A stretch of 64,000 nt of DNA. Origin: Daphnia pulex (lineage: Eukaryota > Arthropoda > Branchiopoda > Diplostraca > Daphniidae). The position numbers and the translations under genes are program-made. The notes below the pieces were generated by a model that was not told where the DNA came from, did not search any database, and worked only from the letters and a program-made list of their open reading frames with translations. Below, in pieces: positions 1-10,466 of this stretch. Numbering within the stretch: position 1 is the stretch's first letter; every line of letters begins with the position of its first letter. The stretch covers positions 14,124,974 to 14,188,973 of the forward strand of contig NC_060024.1 in NCBI RefSeq assembly GCF_021134715.1, written 5' to 3'.

Positions 1-2
1 CG

Positions 3-734
3 ATCATTTCTGATGTTGTCACCGAGTCTCCCCAGCTGCCCATTACCACTACTACAATGCAATCGATTGAAACGACGGCCCAGCCTTTGCTGAGCGAATC
101 TCCCGTTCCTGAGGGGATTTTAGCCGTTTCTAATCACAATTCTCCTTTAAGTTTCCCAATGATCCGTCGTCGTCCGTTACCTACCACCCCAAAGCCAATC
201 ACCAGAGCCCCTATTAGTCGACGTCCGCCGACTAGCGTGTTCCCCGCCAGCAGAAAGCGGCCGGCCGTTCCAGTTTCCAACGATAATCCCTCGGAGATTC
301 CTTGGCTCATTCTCAAATCTCCTGATGATTCGTCGTTAACGGAAATGTACCGGACTCCGTCGTCCACCACCGCTCGTCCTTTCATTCCAGACCATCAAGA
401 AATGGTCCGTCCAGTTAAACGACGCCCACTCGTCCGTTTACCATCAACAACTGTCCGCCCAGCGTCAAGTTCTTCCAGAAATCCGTGGGTCATTTTAAAA
501 TCTCCCCAAACCAACACAAATCAAAAGAAGAAGCGACCGGATCCAATCCGCCCAAAGGTTCCAGTTGTCGACCACCAAGGAATTCCGTGGCTCATTCTCG
601 CCTCGCCTCCCGATCCTGCTCACCCGTCATCAGAATCCTCGTCGGAAATGAATCATTATTACCCAGACGTTCCTTCAAACCAACTTTACAAACGGAAAGA
701 TTCATTCCCCGGCTATTTTGTTCCAACAATTTAA
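3..734 (+). CDS. 3'-terminal exon of a CUB-like/mucin-tail secreted protein (partial)
   Basis: The frame is open from the window edge to a TAA at 732-734 (243 residues). No domain or signal peptide is visible, so the 5' part lies outside the window. The sequence is a Ser/Thr/Pro/Arg-rich mucin-like tail carrying three copies of the family motif: IPWLILKSP (about 297-323), NPWVILKSP (about 480-506) and IPWLILASP (about 582-608). Between them lie RPT/TARP-type linkers like those in the three-domain gene at 32.9-38.2 kb, so this is probably the tail of another long member. AATAAA follows at 804-809. The exon identity is clear from the shared motif; whether its upstream part has one or several CUB-like domains cannot be seen. 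Confidence 0.75.
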   Translation: MISDVVTESPQLPITTTTMQSIETTAQPLLSESPVPEGILAVSNHNSPLSFPMIRRRPLPTTPKPITRAPISRRPPTSVFPASRKRPAVPVSNDNPSEIPWLILKSPDDSSLTEMYRTPSSTTARPFIPDHQEMVRPVKRRPLVRLPSTTVRPASSSSRNPWVILKSPQTNTNQKKKRPDPIRPKVPVVDHQGIPWLILASPPDPAHPSSESSSEMNHYYPDVPSNQLYKRKDSFPGYFVPTI

Positions 735-803
735 CCACCAGACCTACTCAGAATTGACTTGTTTGACTCTTGTAATTTCGACTCTTTTTATTTATTACGA
801 CAA

Positions 804-809
804 AATAAA
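804..809 (+). terminator. Polyadenylation signal AATAAA
   Basis: AATAAA 70 bp after the stop of the partial gene at the left edge. It is placed as expected for a 3' UTR. Confidence 0.5.
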
Positions 810-1637
810 AGCCCAATAATAACACATTTCACGGTCGCTTGTAGTCAGCACCCAATTACCCACATTCATTGACGTTCAGCCCATTTTTATACGAACGTAA
901 ACGCTTCCTTGAAACTCTCACCACGGGGGGAAACTACAAATAACAAATGAATAAAAGTTGTGGGTATGTATTAGATGCTATTATTGTTATTATAATGGAC
1001 GTGTGATCTGGCCCAACGCGTTTAATACGACTTTCGAGTTTTTAATTTCAATCGGCCTAGTTCTAACGTCAATTAAAAAATGACTCGTCCTCATTCTTGT
1101 TTTTATATTTATTTTTGGAATTGTTTATCTAGGAACGTCACGGGACGGACACAAGTGGCAACAGACTCCAGGAGGCAGCCCATTTTTGGTTATCCCGTCC
1201 GGCTGCATTTACAGTCGACAACTCATTTGGAAATGAATTGAGCAACTGACTGGACTTGTGTGTAAGTTTACCAGGTACCGAGTAGAGCTAGATTCAATTA
1301 CTTAATGGATGTGTCGAAGGTTTTTATAGTGTTTCCGTGTGTTTATTGTTGCAATAGTTGCCCTTCAATTGCCTAGCCTGCCGTGTCATTCCGCGGATGA
1401 TATTTTGTAACTTTTCTGTTGAAGGAAAAACTTTTGTGTGTACCTTTGGGTTACGTGGTCTGATGGACAATTTGTTTCTATTTTTTTCTAATTTCTAAAT
1501 ATGTACAACTTATTTCATGTTCTATCTATGGGAGGGCGGATCAATTAAACTCGGCTGTCATTTACCTTTCCAAACCAAATTCTTTTTCATTTACATCATT
1601 TTCTTTTTTCATTCTAGGCGGACAGCAACAGTAAGAA
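810..1637. other. Intergenic region and 5' UTR intron of the next gene
   Basis: There is no coding exon here. A block at about 1003-1060 (GTGTGATCTGG...ACTTTCGAG) resembles one at 13219-13290 upstream of the gene at 13755. A consensus donor (GTAAGT, 1262-1267) and a pyrimidine-rich acceptor ending at 1617 suggest a 5' UTR exon ending at 1261 and an intron just before the ATG at 1638. Confidence 0.4.
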
Positions 1638-3894
1638 ATGCGCCAACTATTTCTCGTTTTGTTTTTCGACCTTTGCGTCGTCGTCTACTTCACCTCGGCA
1701 GGTAAATAATTTGTCGAATCTGTCAAAAGTGATGAACTGCACAGAAAACGAGATGGATCAAATTCCAGTTCTGCTGCTGGCGTTTGATTAGATTTATTAC
1801 TCACAATGTCAGTTGAAATATTGATCAGGTATCCTCGATTCTTTCCTCCTCGGTCTGCATTCAGCCTCGGAAGGTACGACGTCGACTAGCAACAGCCCAC
1901 CGCCATCAGAGTCGACTGGAAATAGCCAGACGGCCATCGCCAAATACACCGGCAAGTGGCACACCAACAGCTCCTCATTTTATGTGCCGACCGATGACGG
2001 CGGTCAACTTCGTATCGGTACAAATATTTACATTTATCATTGGCTGGAGTGCTTTAATAATTCTTGATTAATTGGATATTTTAAATAGATTTGTGTGAAG
2101 GTGACATCATCGTCCCGTTGACATTTGATGGAAAGGATCAAGTGACCGTCAAATCGACCAAATTCCCATACAAACGATCAACTCCGCTCATCTGTTCGTG
2201 GAATGTCCAGGTATTTCATTCATTTTTTAAATCTACTTTTATATACTTTTATAACCCATTTCCTGAAATGTTTTAGGTGACTAAGAACTGCTGGCGTGGA
2301 ATGGTCACCATGAAAATCGACGGATACAGTCGACTGGCCGATCTCGGTGGATGTCGCCATGGATACTACACCGTCTCTCCCTTCATGAACGACACCAAGT
2401 AAATGGCAATCAGCAAAAGGCCTATTATCTCTAACCTAATCCAACGCTTTTCTTTTTCAATAAGGATTTGTGGGCGTATCAACACCGTCCCTGATTTCCA
2501 GTGGTACGTCGAAAACCAACAGCCGGAAAATGTGACCATCACTCTAAGACACGCCGGACTCAACGATGGCTTCGCCGAAGGATTGGGTTTTACCTTGTCA
2601 GGTGAGAAACCAACACAATTATCAGAAACCAAATTTTATTTTATTTTTTTCAATCAAATTAATAGGTGAATGCCTTCCCAATGCGTCAAACATGACTCTG
2701 GAAAAAGCCACAGAATCTTACAACATCTGGCTACAACAGCTTTCAACTAAACAATCAGAGGGTGGACCCACGGTTTACATACCGTCGGAAAATGATTCCA
2801 GCGATTCCATCGATAATTCTACGACACCCACCACTTTGTCACCGACTACGGAAATCAGCACAACTGTTGCCGCCAGTCAGGATCTTGGTACGACTGCCGT
2901 TCAACCTCCTGTCCTCCAGTCCAACATCTCTACTAACGAATCCTTGGCGGAATCTCATCCGCATAATGTGACCGTATCTGTTAATTTATCCACGGAGTCC
3001 AACAATGTCACGGAGATCCCTTCGACGACCACCCTGATGCCGTCCTCGACAATCCCTACAACTACTACTACAGGCAGTCCCAGTGATCCTGTGGCTTTGC
3101 CCGGTTCGAGCTCCTTGTTGAATAATTCCTCAGTTGTTGGCACGTCAACGAAAAATCCAACCACGTCGTCAACTCAGCCGACTAGCAGTTTTAGCCCCAC
3201 CACAAAACGTCCGTCGTCTGCTTACACTTCCAACGGCGATCCCGATATTCCCTGGCTCATTTTGAAAGCGCCAGAGGAAGAATTTTTGACGGAATATCGT
3301 CCATCGCCTGCTGCTGTGGATTCTCCGTTGAATCGGCCCAATGTCCCCGTGTCCGTTCAATCGCCCAAACCCAGCAATAACCCAATTAGCCCATCATTTG
3401 CAGAGCTCTTTGTAGACATTGACATTCCCGATAGAATCCGTGATCCTGCTGATACCAGACCATTAACCATCCGTACTAGCAAACCTTATTCCAAACGTAA
3501 ACAGCAATTGCCACCAGCAAAAGTCCAAGTTCCTCCTAGAAATCGGCGACCGAATTTGCCAGGGAATAATCCGGAACCTCCCACAATAACGGATCATCGT
3601 CATCCATTTTTGTCGAACCAAAAGAAACCGTCGAATGGCGTTGCCAATTTGGCAGAAAACAATTCTGAAGTGATTTTGATCGACGTCGTCTTGAAATCGC
3701 CAAGCAACAAGCCGGAAAATACCAGCAACAACATTTCCGCCATTATTAGTGAGCCGGGCAAGATGACATCCAGCAACTCGAGTCATTCGCCTATTAAACT
3801 TCCGCCATCGACGACCATCAAAGCTTCCAGCAGCAATCGACCCAATTTCTACAAGCCACCCCTTCGTAACCCTTTGTTGACATTTGAAGACTAA
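1638..3894 (+). CDS. Secreted CUB-like domain protein with mucin-like tail
   Basis: Exons 1638-1701, 1829-2017, 2089-2210, 2277-2398, 2465-2601 and 2666-3894 give 620 residues with phases 1,1,0,2,1. Residues 1-21 are a signal peptide (MRQLFLVLFF...FTSA). Residues 22-84 are a variable linker ending DDGGQLRI. Residues 85-214 are the six-Cys CUB-like domain: DLC, CSWNV, NCWRG, GGC, ICGRI and SGEC. Residues 215-620 begin with the conserved helix (NMTLEKATESYNIWLQQ), then become Ser/Thr/Pro/Asn-rich with many NxS/T sites. One IPWLILKAP motif lies near residue 406, and a degenerate copy (VVLKSP) lies further on. The likely role is an extracellular glycoprotein. The CUB assignment rests on cysteine spacing and the C-x-W pattern; the exact function is unknown. 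Confidence 0.82.
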
Positions 3895-4085
3895 TTGCAC
3901 GCTGATTTTTAATTTTTTAAATGATTAAAAGTTAATCATTAACTCAAATGACACTACAAATAACTCGGATAAACATGTGCAATTCCCTTGGAATGGGTTG
4001 CCTGTTTAGTGTTTAACTGTCGTTGCTTTCATCTGTTATCAGATTCTGTTTAACTTATTTTTCAATTCTAGATTTTTATTCGACA

Positions 4086-4091
4086 AATAAA
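4086..4091 (+). terminator. Polyadenylation signal AATAAA
   Basis: AATAAA about 190 bp after the stop at 3894, followed by T-rich sequence. Confidence 0.45.
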
Positions 4092-5154
4092 AGTTTGTCT
4101 TTACTTTCAGAACATCATACTTTCAGCACGACATCCATTGTCTAGTCTTGATATTACATTTATTTTGTTTCATTGGCAAGATGTGGGAATAGTTCAAGTT
4201 GATTCTTATTTCATTAACTTGTCAACAAAAAATGAAGGTCATTTGAAAACTTTTTGCACGTATGAAAACAAAATATGGTAATGATGTGGAGGTAGGGCTA
4301 CCTTTTTTCTACATCTCCCGTCCAAATATTTTCTGAATAATTTCAAGGTTAAATAAAAGGATTAGAAATGGGAAGGGATGACTTGTGCTGCCCCGCTGTG
4401 TTCAAAGAAAGAAACGCCATTCTTCAACAGGAGACGTCCCAGACTAGACCGCATGTACACGGGGTAACCAAAATAATTTTATCCGTGTTATCCAGGTTGG
4501 TTTGTACTGCTTCTCTCTGCATTGATTTCAATATTGAATTTACAAGGAAAATGTTGCGAAAGAAACTGTATAATTGAGTGTGTCGATTCCTCTACTCGTC
4601 ACAGTTCTTTCCATTTGTCTCAGATGGAGCCGATAGCATTTGGATCTTGTGAGAGTAACATCTTTATTGGGAAATTACTCTCCTTTTCTTAATTGATATG
4701 GTGAGCATCTCTTTTCAATGCATTCTGTTCATAACTTGTTGCCCGTTAGCAGATTTCTTATTGTAAGGCTGTGCAGTAGCTCTCACTCATATGATTCCCT
4801 TCCGTGATCTATGCCTAATCTTTTCTTGATGATTCAGGTTTCATTTCAGTCGGTGTGGCATGTGTTTTCTACAGGTTTATTTTTGACTTTGGGTTCAAGT
4901 GCATGTAAGAGCATATTCAATCGAATTTAGATCCAACTATTGTCTGGCATTGAATTATCCAACTTAACTTTGGGGACTGTTTGAACAAAACACCGATAGT
5001 TTAGAAACAAATCGATGGGAAAGTTACAGCCGTTTTCATTTTTGACGTAGGAAACTACAATTGACCTCAAAGTCAATAAAATTGATAGACAAATGGTCTG
5101 CGAGACTCCTTTGTACTGATCAAGGAGCAACTAGCAAGTTTGTCTAAATCTTAA
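4092..5154. other. Intergenic, nothing recognised
   Basis: AT-rich sequence between convergent genes. No exon with plausible splice sites and no repeat was recognised. Confidence 0.4.
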
Positions 5155-5755
5155 TTAACTTTTATTTGCAAGTTTTTGTTTCTCACATTCATGTTCCACT
5201 GAAGACGACGAAATGTTTGGGCCACTTTCAGTTGCGGCCACTTTTTCTTTCAACCACGTCATCAACTTGGGGGAAATGAGACGTAAGAATTCTTTGATCC
5301 ATGTTTGCCAGTTGTTCAACAAGACGTTGTAATTTCCTTTTTTGACTTTTTTAGCTTTCGTCAATAATTCGTTGGGTGAAGTTTCGACCGTGGCCTTCTC
5401 AGCACTTGGATGTCTTTGACGGTCTTTGAATGGAATTTCTGCTCGGCCGGCTTGAAGGAGACCATTTTCTTCTTTGGCTTGAAACAGGTACGTTTTCTTG
5501 CCTCTGGGGAAATGAATGATCAGTGTCCAGTGCTGGACTGACGTGGGGCTGTTTCCAGGTAGAGAATCACTGGATCTAAATGCGAATTTGGCCTCTCTTT
5601 TCGTGCAGTCACATTCTTCTTCACAGTCTTCCAATTTGACAATGTTGAGATCACTATTTTTCGCCGTTTACATGAAAAGAGTATATTAATATGGATTGTT
5701 GAATTTTATTAAGAATTAGCTATTTAGGTGACGTATACCTTGTGCTGCTTCCCAT
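5155..5755 (-). CDS. LRAT/NlpC-like small protein A, catalytic Cys position replaced
   Basis: Exon 1 is only 17 nt (5755-5739: Met-Gly-Ser-Ser-Thr plus two bases). The intron has GT/AG ends, and exon 2 is 5653-5155, giving 171 residues. The model was chosen because exon 2 has no in-frame ATG and the paralog at 7430-8088 has the same 17-nt exon and splice phase. MGSSTS fits the N-myristoylation pattern (Gly2, small residue at 6), suggesting membrane association. The core has QHW (His47), a β-rich stretch (HFPRGKKTYLFQAK), and LLNNWQTWIKEF. Permuted papain-fold (LRAT/NlpC-P60) families typically have His-Trp and later Asn-Cys; here Trp121 sits where the Cys is expected, so a hydrolase/acyltransferase activity is doubtful. 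The family assignment is inference; the three-member paralogy is directly seen. Confidence 0.6.
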
Positions 5756-7429
5756 CGTAGCTTTTACAACAAATATTTAAATTTACTTTTTAGTGATCCG
5801 TGTTAACTTTTCATCCCATCGACACATTTAGAAGATTAATGCAATTTTCATAGCCATACTAATGTTCGACGGTAATTGGAGAAAACAATTTTATACTTAC
5901 AGAAAATGATTTTCTGTGCGACTGAGGTTAAGAATTGGTTGAAGAGACTTGGAGCTAACTGATAACCGTTGATTAAAGTGTATCAGTCGCGAATGATTTT
6001 GACACGGCCCTTATCTGAGTTCTCTTTAATAATCGGCATCATGGAGCAAGTTTCTGATCGGCATTTTCTAATAGATGAAAAGGCATATGTCGAGAAAATA
6101 ATGACGGTTCATTCATCAACATATTTTAGAATCAATGCAAATTTCCTGTTCAGTTTGAATTTGACTTTCTAAGCCTTTGACGTCATTTTAGGTATGAACT
6201 TGTAGAAACTGTACAATACGGAGAAATCTTATCTGTTTTTAAAATCTCACTTTGCTTGAGATTATCAACAGTTGTCTCTTGCATGCACTATACGTAACGA
6301 TCCAATAGAAAGTGATAATCGAGTCCAAATTTATTTCTTCCAGGAATGGATTTGCTGCCATGTACGCATAGCCGCACCGCTAATCCAGAATAATTAAAGA
6401 GAAATCCGAAATTTGAGCCATCTGAGTTTTTGCGGTCAGCCGGGTGTGTGTGCTCTTCCCTTCTTTTGTTCTCTATGCATCTACGTCTATGAGGTTTCCA
6501 TGCAGCATTGCGGTAGTTGCGAAAAACCCTAGAATGACCTTTTTATGTGATGAGAAGAAGACAACCTATTGAAATGTCAAATTGTCTACACCTTGTTTTA
6601 TTTCTTGCAGGAAAGGAGATGCTGTCTCATGGCTGTTGTGTTACTCCAATCCCTGGAAGCATATCCATTATCAGCATAAATGTGTCATCCCAAACCTGTG
6701 CCAGTTATACTCGGGGATTGGATCTGTCTGAATACGTACCATTGCGTACCATGATCAGGTAAGTCAAGTGTCAGTCCAAATTGACTTGTTGTTTCGAGTC
6801 TTTTGTAGTGGTGATGGTTAACTTTTTGGTTGATTTGAAATAGCGTGCCTATAGATCTATCCTAGACAATTCTCCCACGATTCTCCAGACGGCCGATGCC
6901 TCCCGTGATGTGTGTTTATTTCCTAAAATTCCAAGCGTATCTGATGGTGAGGGTTTTAGTGCAGTGAGTGTGGGATGGTACGTCACCTAGTTGAAGGCAC
7001 ACTAACGTACGCACATCCCGTTCTTTTTTCTTAACCTTTACAAGGGAATGTGGGCAAAGAAAATATTTCCATGGAGAGAATCGTTATTCCAGTCTTTGAT
7101 CTTGAAATTGAATTTTCACGGAATTTTCTTCCAAGGGCAGCCGTTTATTGTTTACATTTGGTTGGAGTGTACACACGAGAGCATAATCAAAAGCATTGCA
7201 ATCAAGAGAACGGTTAATTGTTCAATCAATCGACCGACTTTGTCTCGTCGAGTGTAGTGAATCCGAAAACTGATTTTCTAATATGTAGGGGCAAGTCTTA
7301 AATCCATCGAATATGTGGCGTTCTTGGTTACTTTCAAGTTCACGGCAAACATTTGGGAGGGCAAACTATCGGTAGGGTTAAGTATACTGATCAATGCCCT
7401 TTCAAGTAAGCAATCAATAGGAAAATGCA
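5756..7429. other. Intergenic: upstream block copy 1 and one exon-like segment
   Basis: About 6010-6210 holds the first of three related ~200-bp blocks (recognisable by ATCATGGAGCAAGTTTCTGA and a TTGACGTCAT-like site) lying 5' of the - strand genes. About 6611-6760 is exon-like (TTTCTTGCAG acceptor, ATCAG|GTAAGT donor) but its translation is unrecognised. Sequence just downstream (about 6848-6893) is related to 12684-12725, so this is a duplicated non-coding or decayed segment. Confidence 0.35.
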
Positions 7430-8088
7430 TTATGTTCTACTACTACCCACCATTAAACCAACCAAACCAGCAGCCAAAACCATTTCCGCTGTTACAAGGT
7501 TACGGATAAAACTATCATCTTTTCGTTTTCGATTTTCAATTGCTTCTCTTTTAGCCCTAAGATATTTTCTGCTAAGATCGATCGACAACTCGGGGGATAT
7601 AAGTTCCAAAAATTCTTTTAGCCATGCTTTTTTATTGGCTAATACGTTGTACTCTCCTGTTTTCACTTGTTTCGCTTTCTCCAGTAATTCGTTGGGAGAA
7701 GTCTCGACCGTACCGAAATACGTGGATTTCTGAAAGACTTCAACGTTTCCGTGAATTTCCGCTCGGAAGGCTTGAAGGAGATCATTTTCTTCTCTAGCTT
7801 GAAACAGGTACGTTTTCGTGGAAGACGGACTGTTCCTGTTGGGGAACTGAATGACCAACGTCCAGTTCGGGGTTGAGTTTAGAATTGGGCAGCGAAACGC
7901 GAATCTGGCCTCTCTTGTTTCGTTGTCATGTTCTTTTTCGCATTCTCTCAATTTGACAAAATCAATGTGCCTATTGAAACCACTATTTTTCGCCCGTTGT
8001 ATCGAACGAGAATAGTAACAAGTATTTTAGATTATGTTGCTGAGTTTCATCGAATTATTAAGGTGACGTACCTCTCTGTGTTTCCCAT
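7430..8088 (-). CDS. LRAT/NlpC-like small protein B, with hydrophobic C-terminus
   Basis: Exon 1 8088-8072 (17 nt) and exon 2 7982-7430 give 189 residues, with the same intron position and phase as paralog A. The N-terminus MGNTES fits the N-myristoylation pattern. The family blocks are kept (REARFAFR, KTYLFQAREENDLLQAFRAE, VETSPNELLEKAKQVKTGEYNVL), but both catalytic-type positions are altered: the usual His-Trp is Asn45-Trp and the later Asn-Asn-x-Gln block is NKKAWLKEF. The C-terminus adds a short hydrophobic segment (AEMVLAAGLVGLMVG) absent from A and C, which could anchor or insert in a membrane. It is the most divergent of the three, and a non-catalytic role or decay is likely. Confidence 0.58.
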
Positions 8089-9637
8089 CGTAGCTATTAC
8101 GCAACAGGAATCTTCTTTGTCTTCCGGAATCTGCTATGTCCTTGTTACTTTTGGGTCCAAATAACACACCAAAATGGCAGATCCAGCAAGCGTATTGGTT
8201 GAAGACACGGGGATAATTGATAACCGTTGGAAAAAGGATAGTTGCGAATGATTTCGACACTGGCCCTTATCTGAGTTGATAAATCATGGAGCAATTTTCT
8301 AATCGATTATCTAGGCGTTTTAAGTAAACGAAACAGCATTTGCCTTGAAAATAATGACGCTTATTCACCAACATATTTAAGAACTAATACGCAAGTCTAG
8401 CGGATTAGATTGAGTTAGACTTTCTAAACCTTGACGTCATTAAGTATGACCTTAATGCTTAATCAAACTCTTTCAACACGGAGAGCTTTTAATCTTATTC
8501 ATTTCTCAATTTTCGGATTATTTACTGTTTTTTTTTTCTCTTTTGTTTTTCAATAGTTGTGTGTTGCATGTAACTGTACGTACGTATCCACAGAGATATA
8601 TTTTATCTGAGTTCTCTCTTTAATAATCGTCATCATGGAGCAAGTTTCTGATCGATAGTCTTGGCATTTTCTAATAGATGGAAAGGCATTTTCCGTGAAA
8701 ATTAAGAAGGTTTATTCATCAACATATTTAAGCACTAATGCAAATTTCGCGGAATAATTTTAATTTGACTTTCTCTGCCTTTTACGTAATTGGGTATGAA
8801 CTTATAGAAACTGTATCAATTTTTTATATCTCAATTATCGACTACATGCCTTCAATTTATCGAAAGTTTGCTGCACGCACTTAACGACCCCACAGAAAAT
8901 GATAACCGTGTAGTCAACTGTCCAAGTATTTCTGTTGTTATTGTCAATCCAACATTAACGGCATTCGTTTGTATTGAATCGCTCCTACACTATTTTTACT
9001 CCCATTTGATTGCCTTCTCTTAAATTGCAGTTTTGCCAGACGACCCAGCCTCATGGACGAAGATGATTTCAACGAGAACTCGAGAAGAGAACCTGCTGCA
9101 ACTGAGGTGAAGAGGAAAGGATTGGCTTTGCTCATTTACGACTTGAAGCATCGCGAGTTGATCCCGGTCATTTACAGTGTCGAATGTAATTAGGATTAGT
9201 CTAACTCTATGAAAGTTTACCGGCACACTTAGATTGCGTTTGATTTTGCTGTGATTGCATAGCAAAATTTGAAGGGAAAATGAATTGCACTTTTTCTTAC
9301 CACCCAATCTCATGGTGAATAACTCGGTTAATAATAAGTGCTATACCTTATAAAATCGATTGACTGGTTGATCTACTGGTCTTATCATTGAAAAGTTGTG
9401 GAAATGTCATTTTCGATTAAAGATGTTTTCGACTATTTGGTTCGACTAGGTTGTCTTGGCATCTTATAACGCCGAAATGCGCCGAGACCAATGGTCGTGT
9501 TATGTAGTATGATGTCAGGTTACTAGACTATACCCAAACCCGATCAACCAATTGAAATGTTAAACCTTGTGCGCCTCTTTCATTTATGTTATCCCTAAAT
9601 TAAATTACTCTAGTCAATTACAAGTCGGACTATTAGA
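8089..9637. other. Intergenic: two upstream block copies and a small ORF
   Basis: Block copy 2 (about 8255-8470) sits 5' of paralog B. Copy 3 (about 8606-8815) has no gene attached. A 46-codon ORF (9053-9193) follows a good acceptor. The rest is AT-rich and unassigned. Confidence 0.35.
9053..9193 (+). pseudogene. Short ORF after a splice acceptor, possible decayed terminal exon
   Basis: An ATG at 9053 opens 46 codons to TAG at 9191-9193 (MDEDDFNENS...IPVIYSVECN). A pyrimidine-rich acceptor (TTAAATTGCAG) lies at about 9020-9030. The composition is less AT-rich than its surroundings and looks protein-like, but no family is recognised and no partner exon was found. It may be a small real gene, a decayed exon, or chance. 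Confidence 0.2.
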
Positions 9638-10466
9638 TTATTTATTAAATTTTCTGGCAAGATAATTCAAGTAGGTTTTAGTGTCAGGAACTTTATCGTG
9701 TAGCGCTACCAACAATTCGGGAGAAATGAGAAGTAAAAAGTCTTTGAGCCATGTTTGACGGTTATTCAATAACACGTCGTACTCTCCTGTTGGAACTTGT
9801 TTGGCTTTCTCCAGTAGTTCACTGGGACAAGTCTCGACCGTGCCGATGTACGTGGCTTTCTCGAACACTTGATAGGCGACGCCCTCTGCACGATAGGCGA
9901 GAAGAAGGCCGTTGTCGGCCCGAGCTTTAAAGAAATACGTTTTCTTTCCTCTGGGAAAGTGAACGACCAGTGCCCAATGCTGGATCGTCTTGGGCTTCGA
10001 ATTGGTGATGTCGCTTACACTTGCGAAAAAATCAGAATCCCAACTGCCCAAATCAGTGGATCGAAATGCAAATTTGGCTTCTCTTTTCGTCATGTCAAAT
10101 TCTTCTACACATTCTCCCAACTTGACAACGTTGTAAAATTTGGCGCTGCTATGACTGGATGATTTTGGAACAACAAACACGAAGAATCAATGAAACGAGT
10201 ATTTTTTTTTTAATTATGCGGTTTGATTACCTTGGAAGAAGATGGGCAGTGGAATCAACAATTTTGGTAGCAGCAGATGAATTAAAAGCTATTTTACCAA
10301 ACAAAATAAATCGAGCGCATGAGGAAAAGACAAAAATGGAAGTGAAGGAGTTGTACTGGAAGAATAAATGGCGGCTAATTGGTCGATTATACGTTGCTGT
10401 GTCGTCGAAAGGAATAATAAATAATGATTCATGGATATTGCAACAGCGGTTCAATTGTGATTTCAT
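9638..10466 (-). CDS. LRAT/NlpC-like small protein C
   Basis: Exon 2 (10154-9638) aligns with paralogs A and B and uses the same acceptor phase. Its frame has no ATG, so an upstream exon is required. The best candidate is 10466-10231, an open 78-codon frame ending in a phase-2 donor (AG|GTAATC), giving 250 residues. This exon 1 is not similar to the 17-nt exon of A and B and lacks the myristoylation start, so it is the weak part of the model. The core contains QHWALVVHFPRGKKTYFFKAR (His138), TVETCPSELLEKAKQV and YDVLLNNRQTWLKDF, with Arg at the position where an NC-type catalytic Cys would be expected. It is the most complete of the three domains. Confidence 0.5.
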
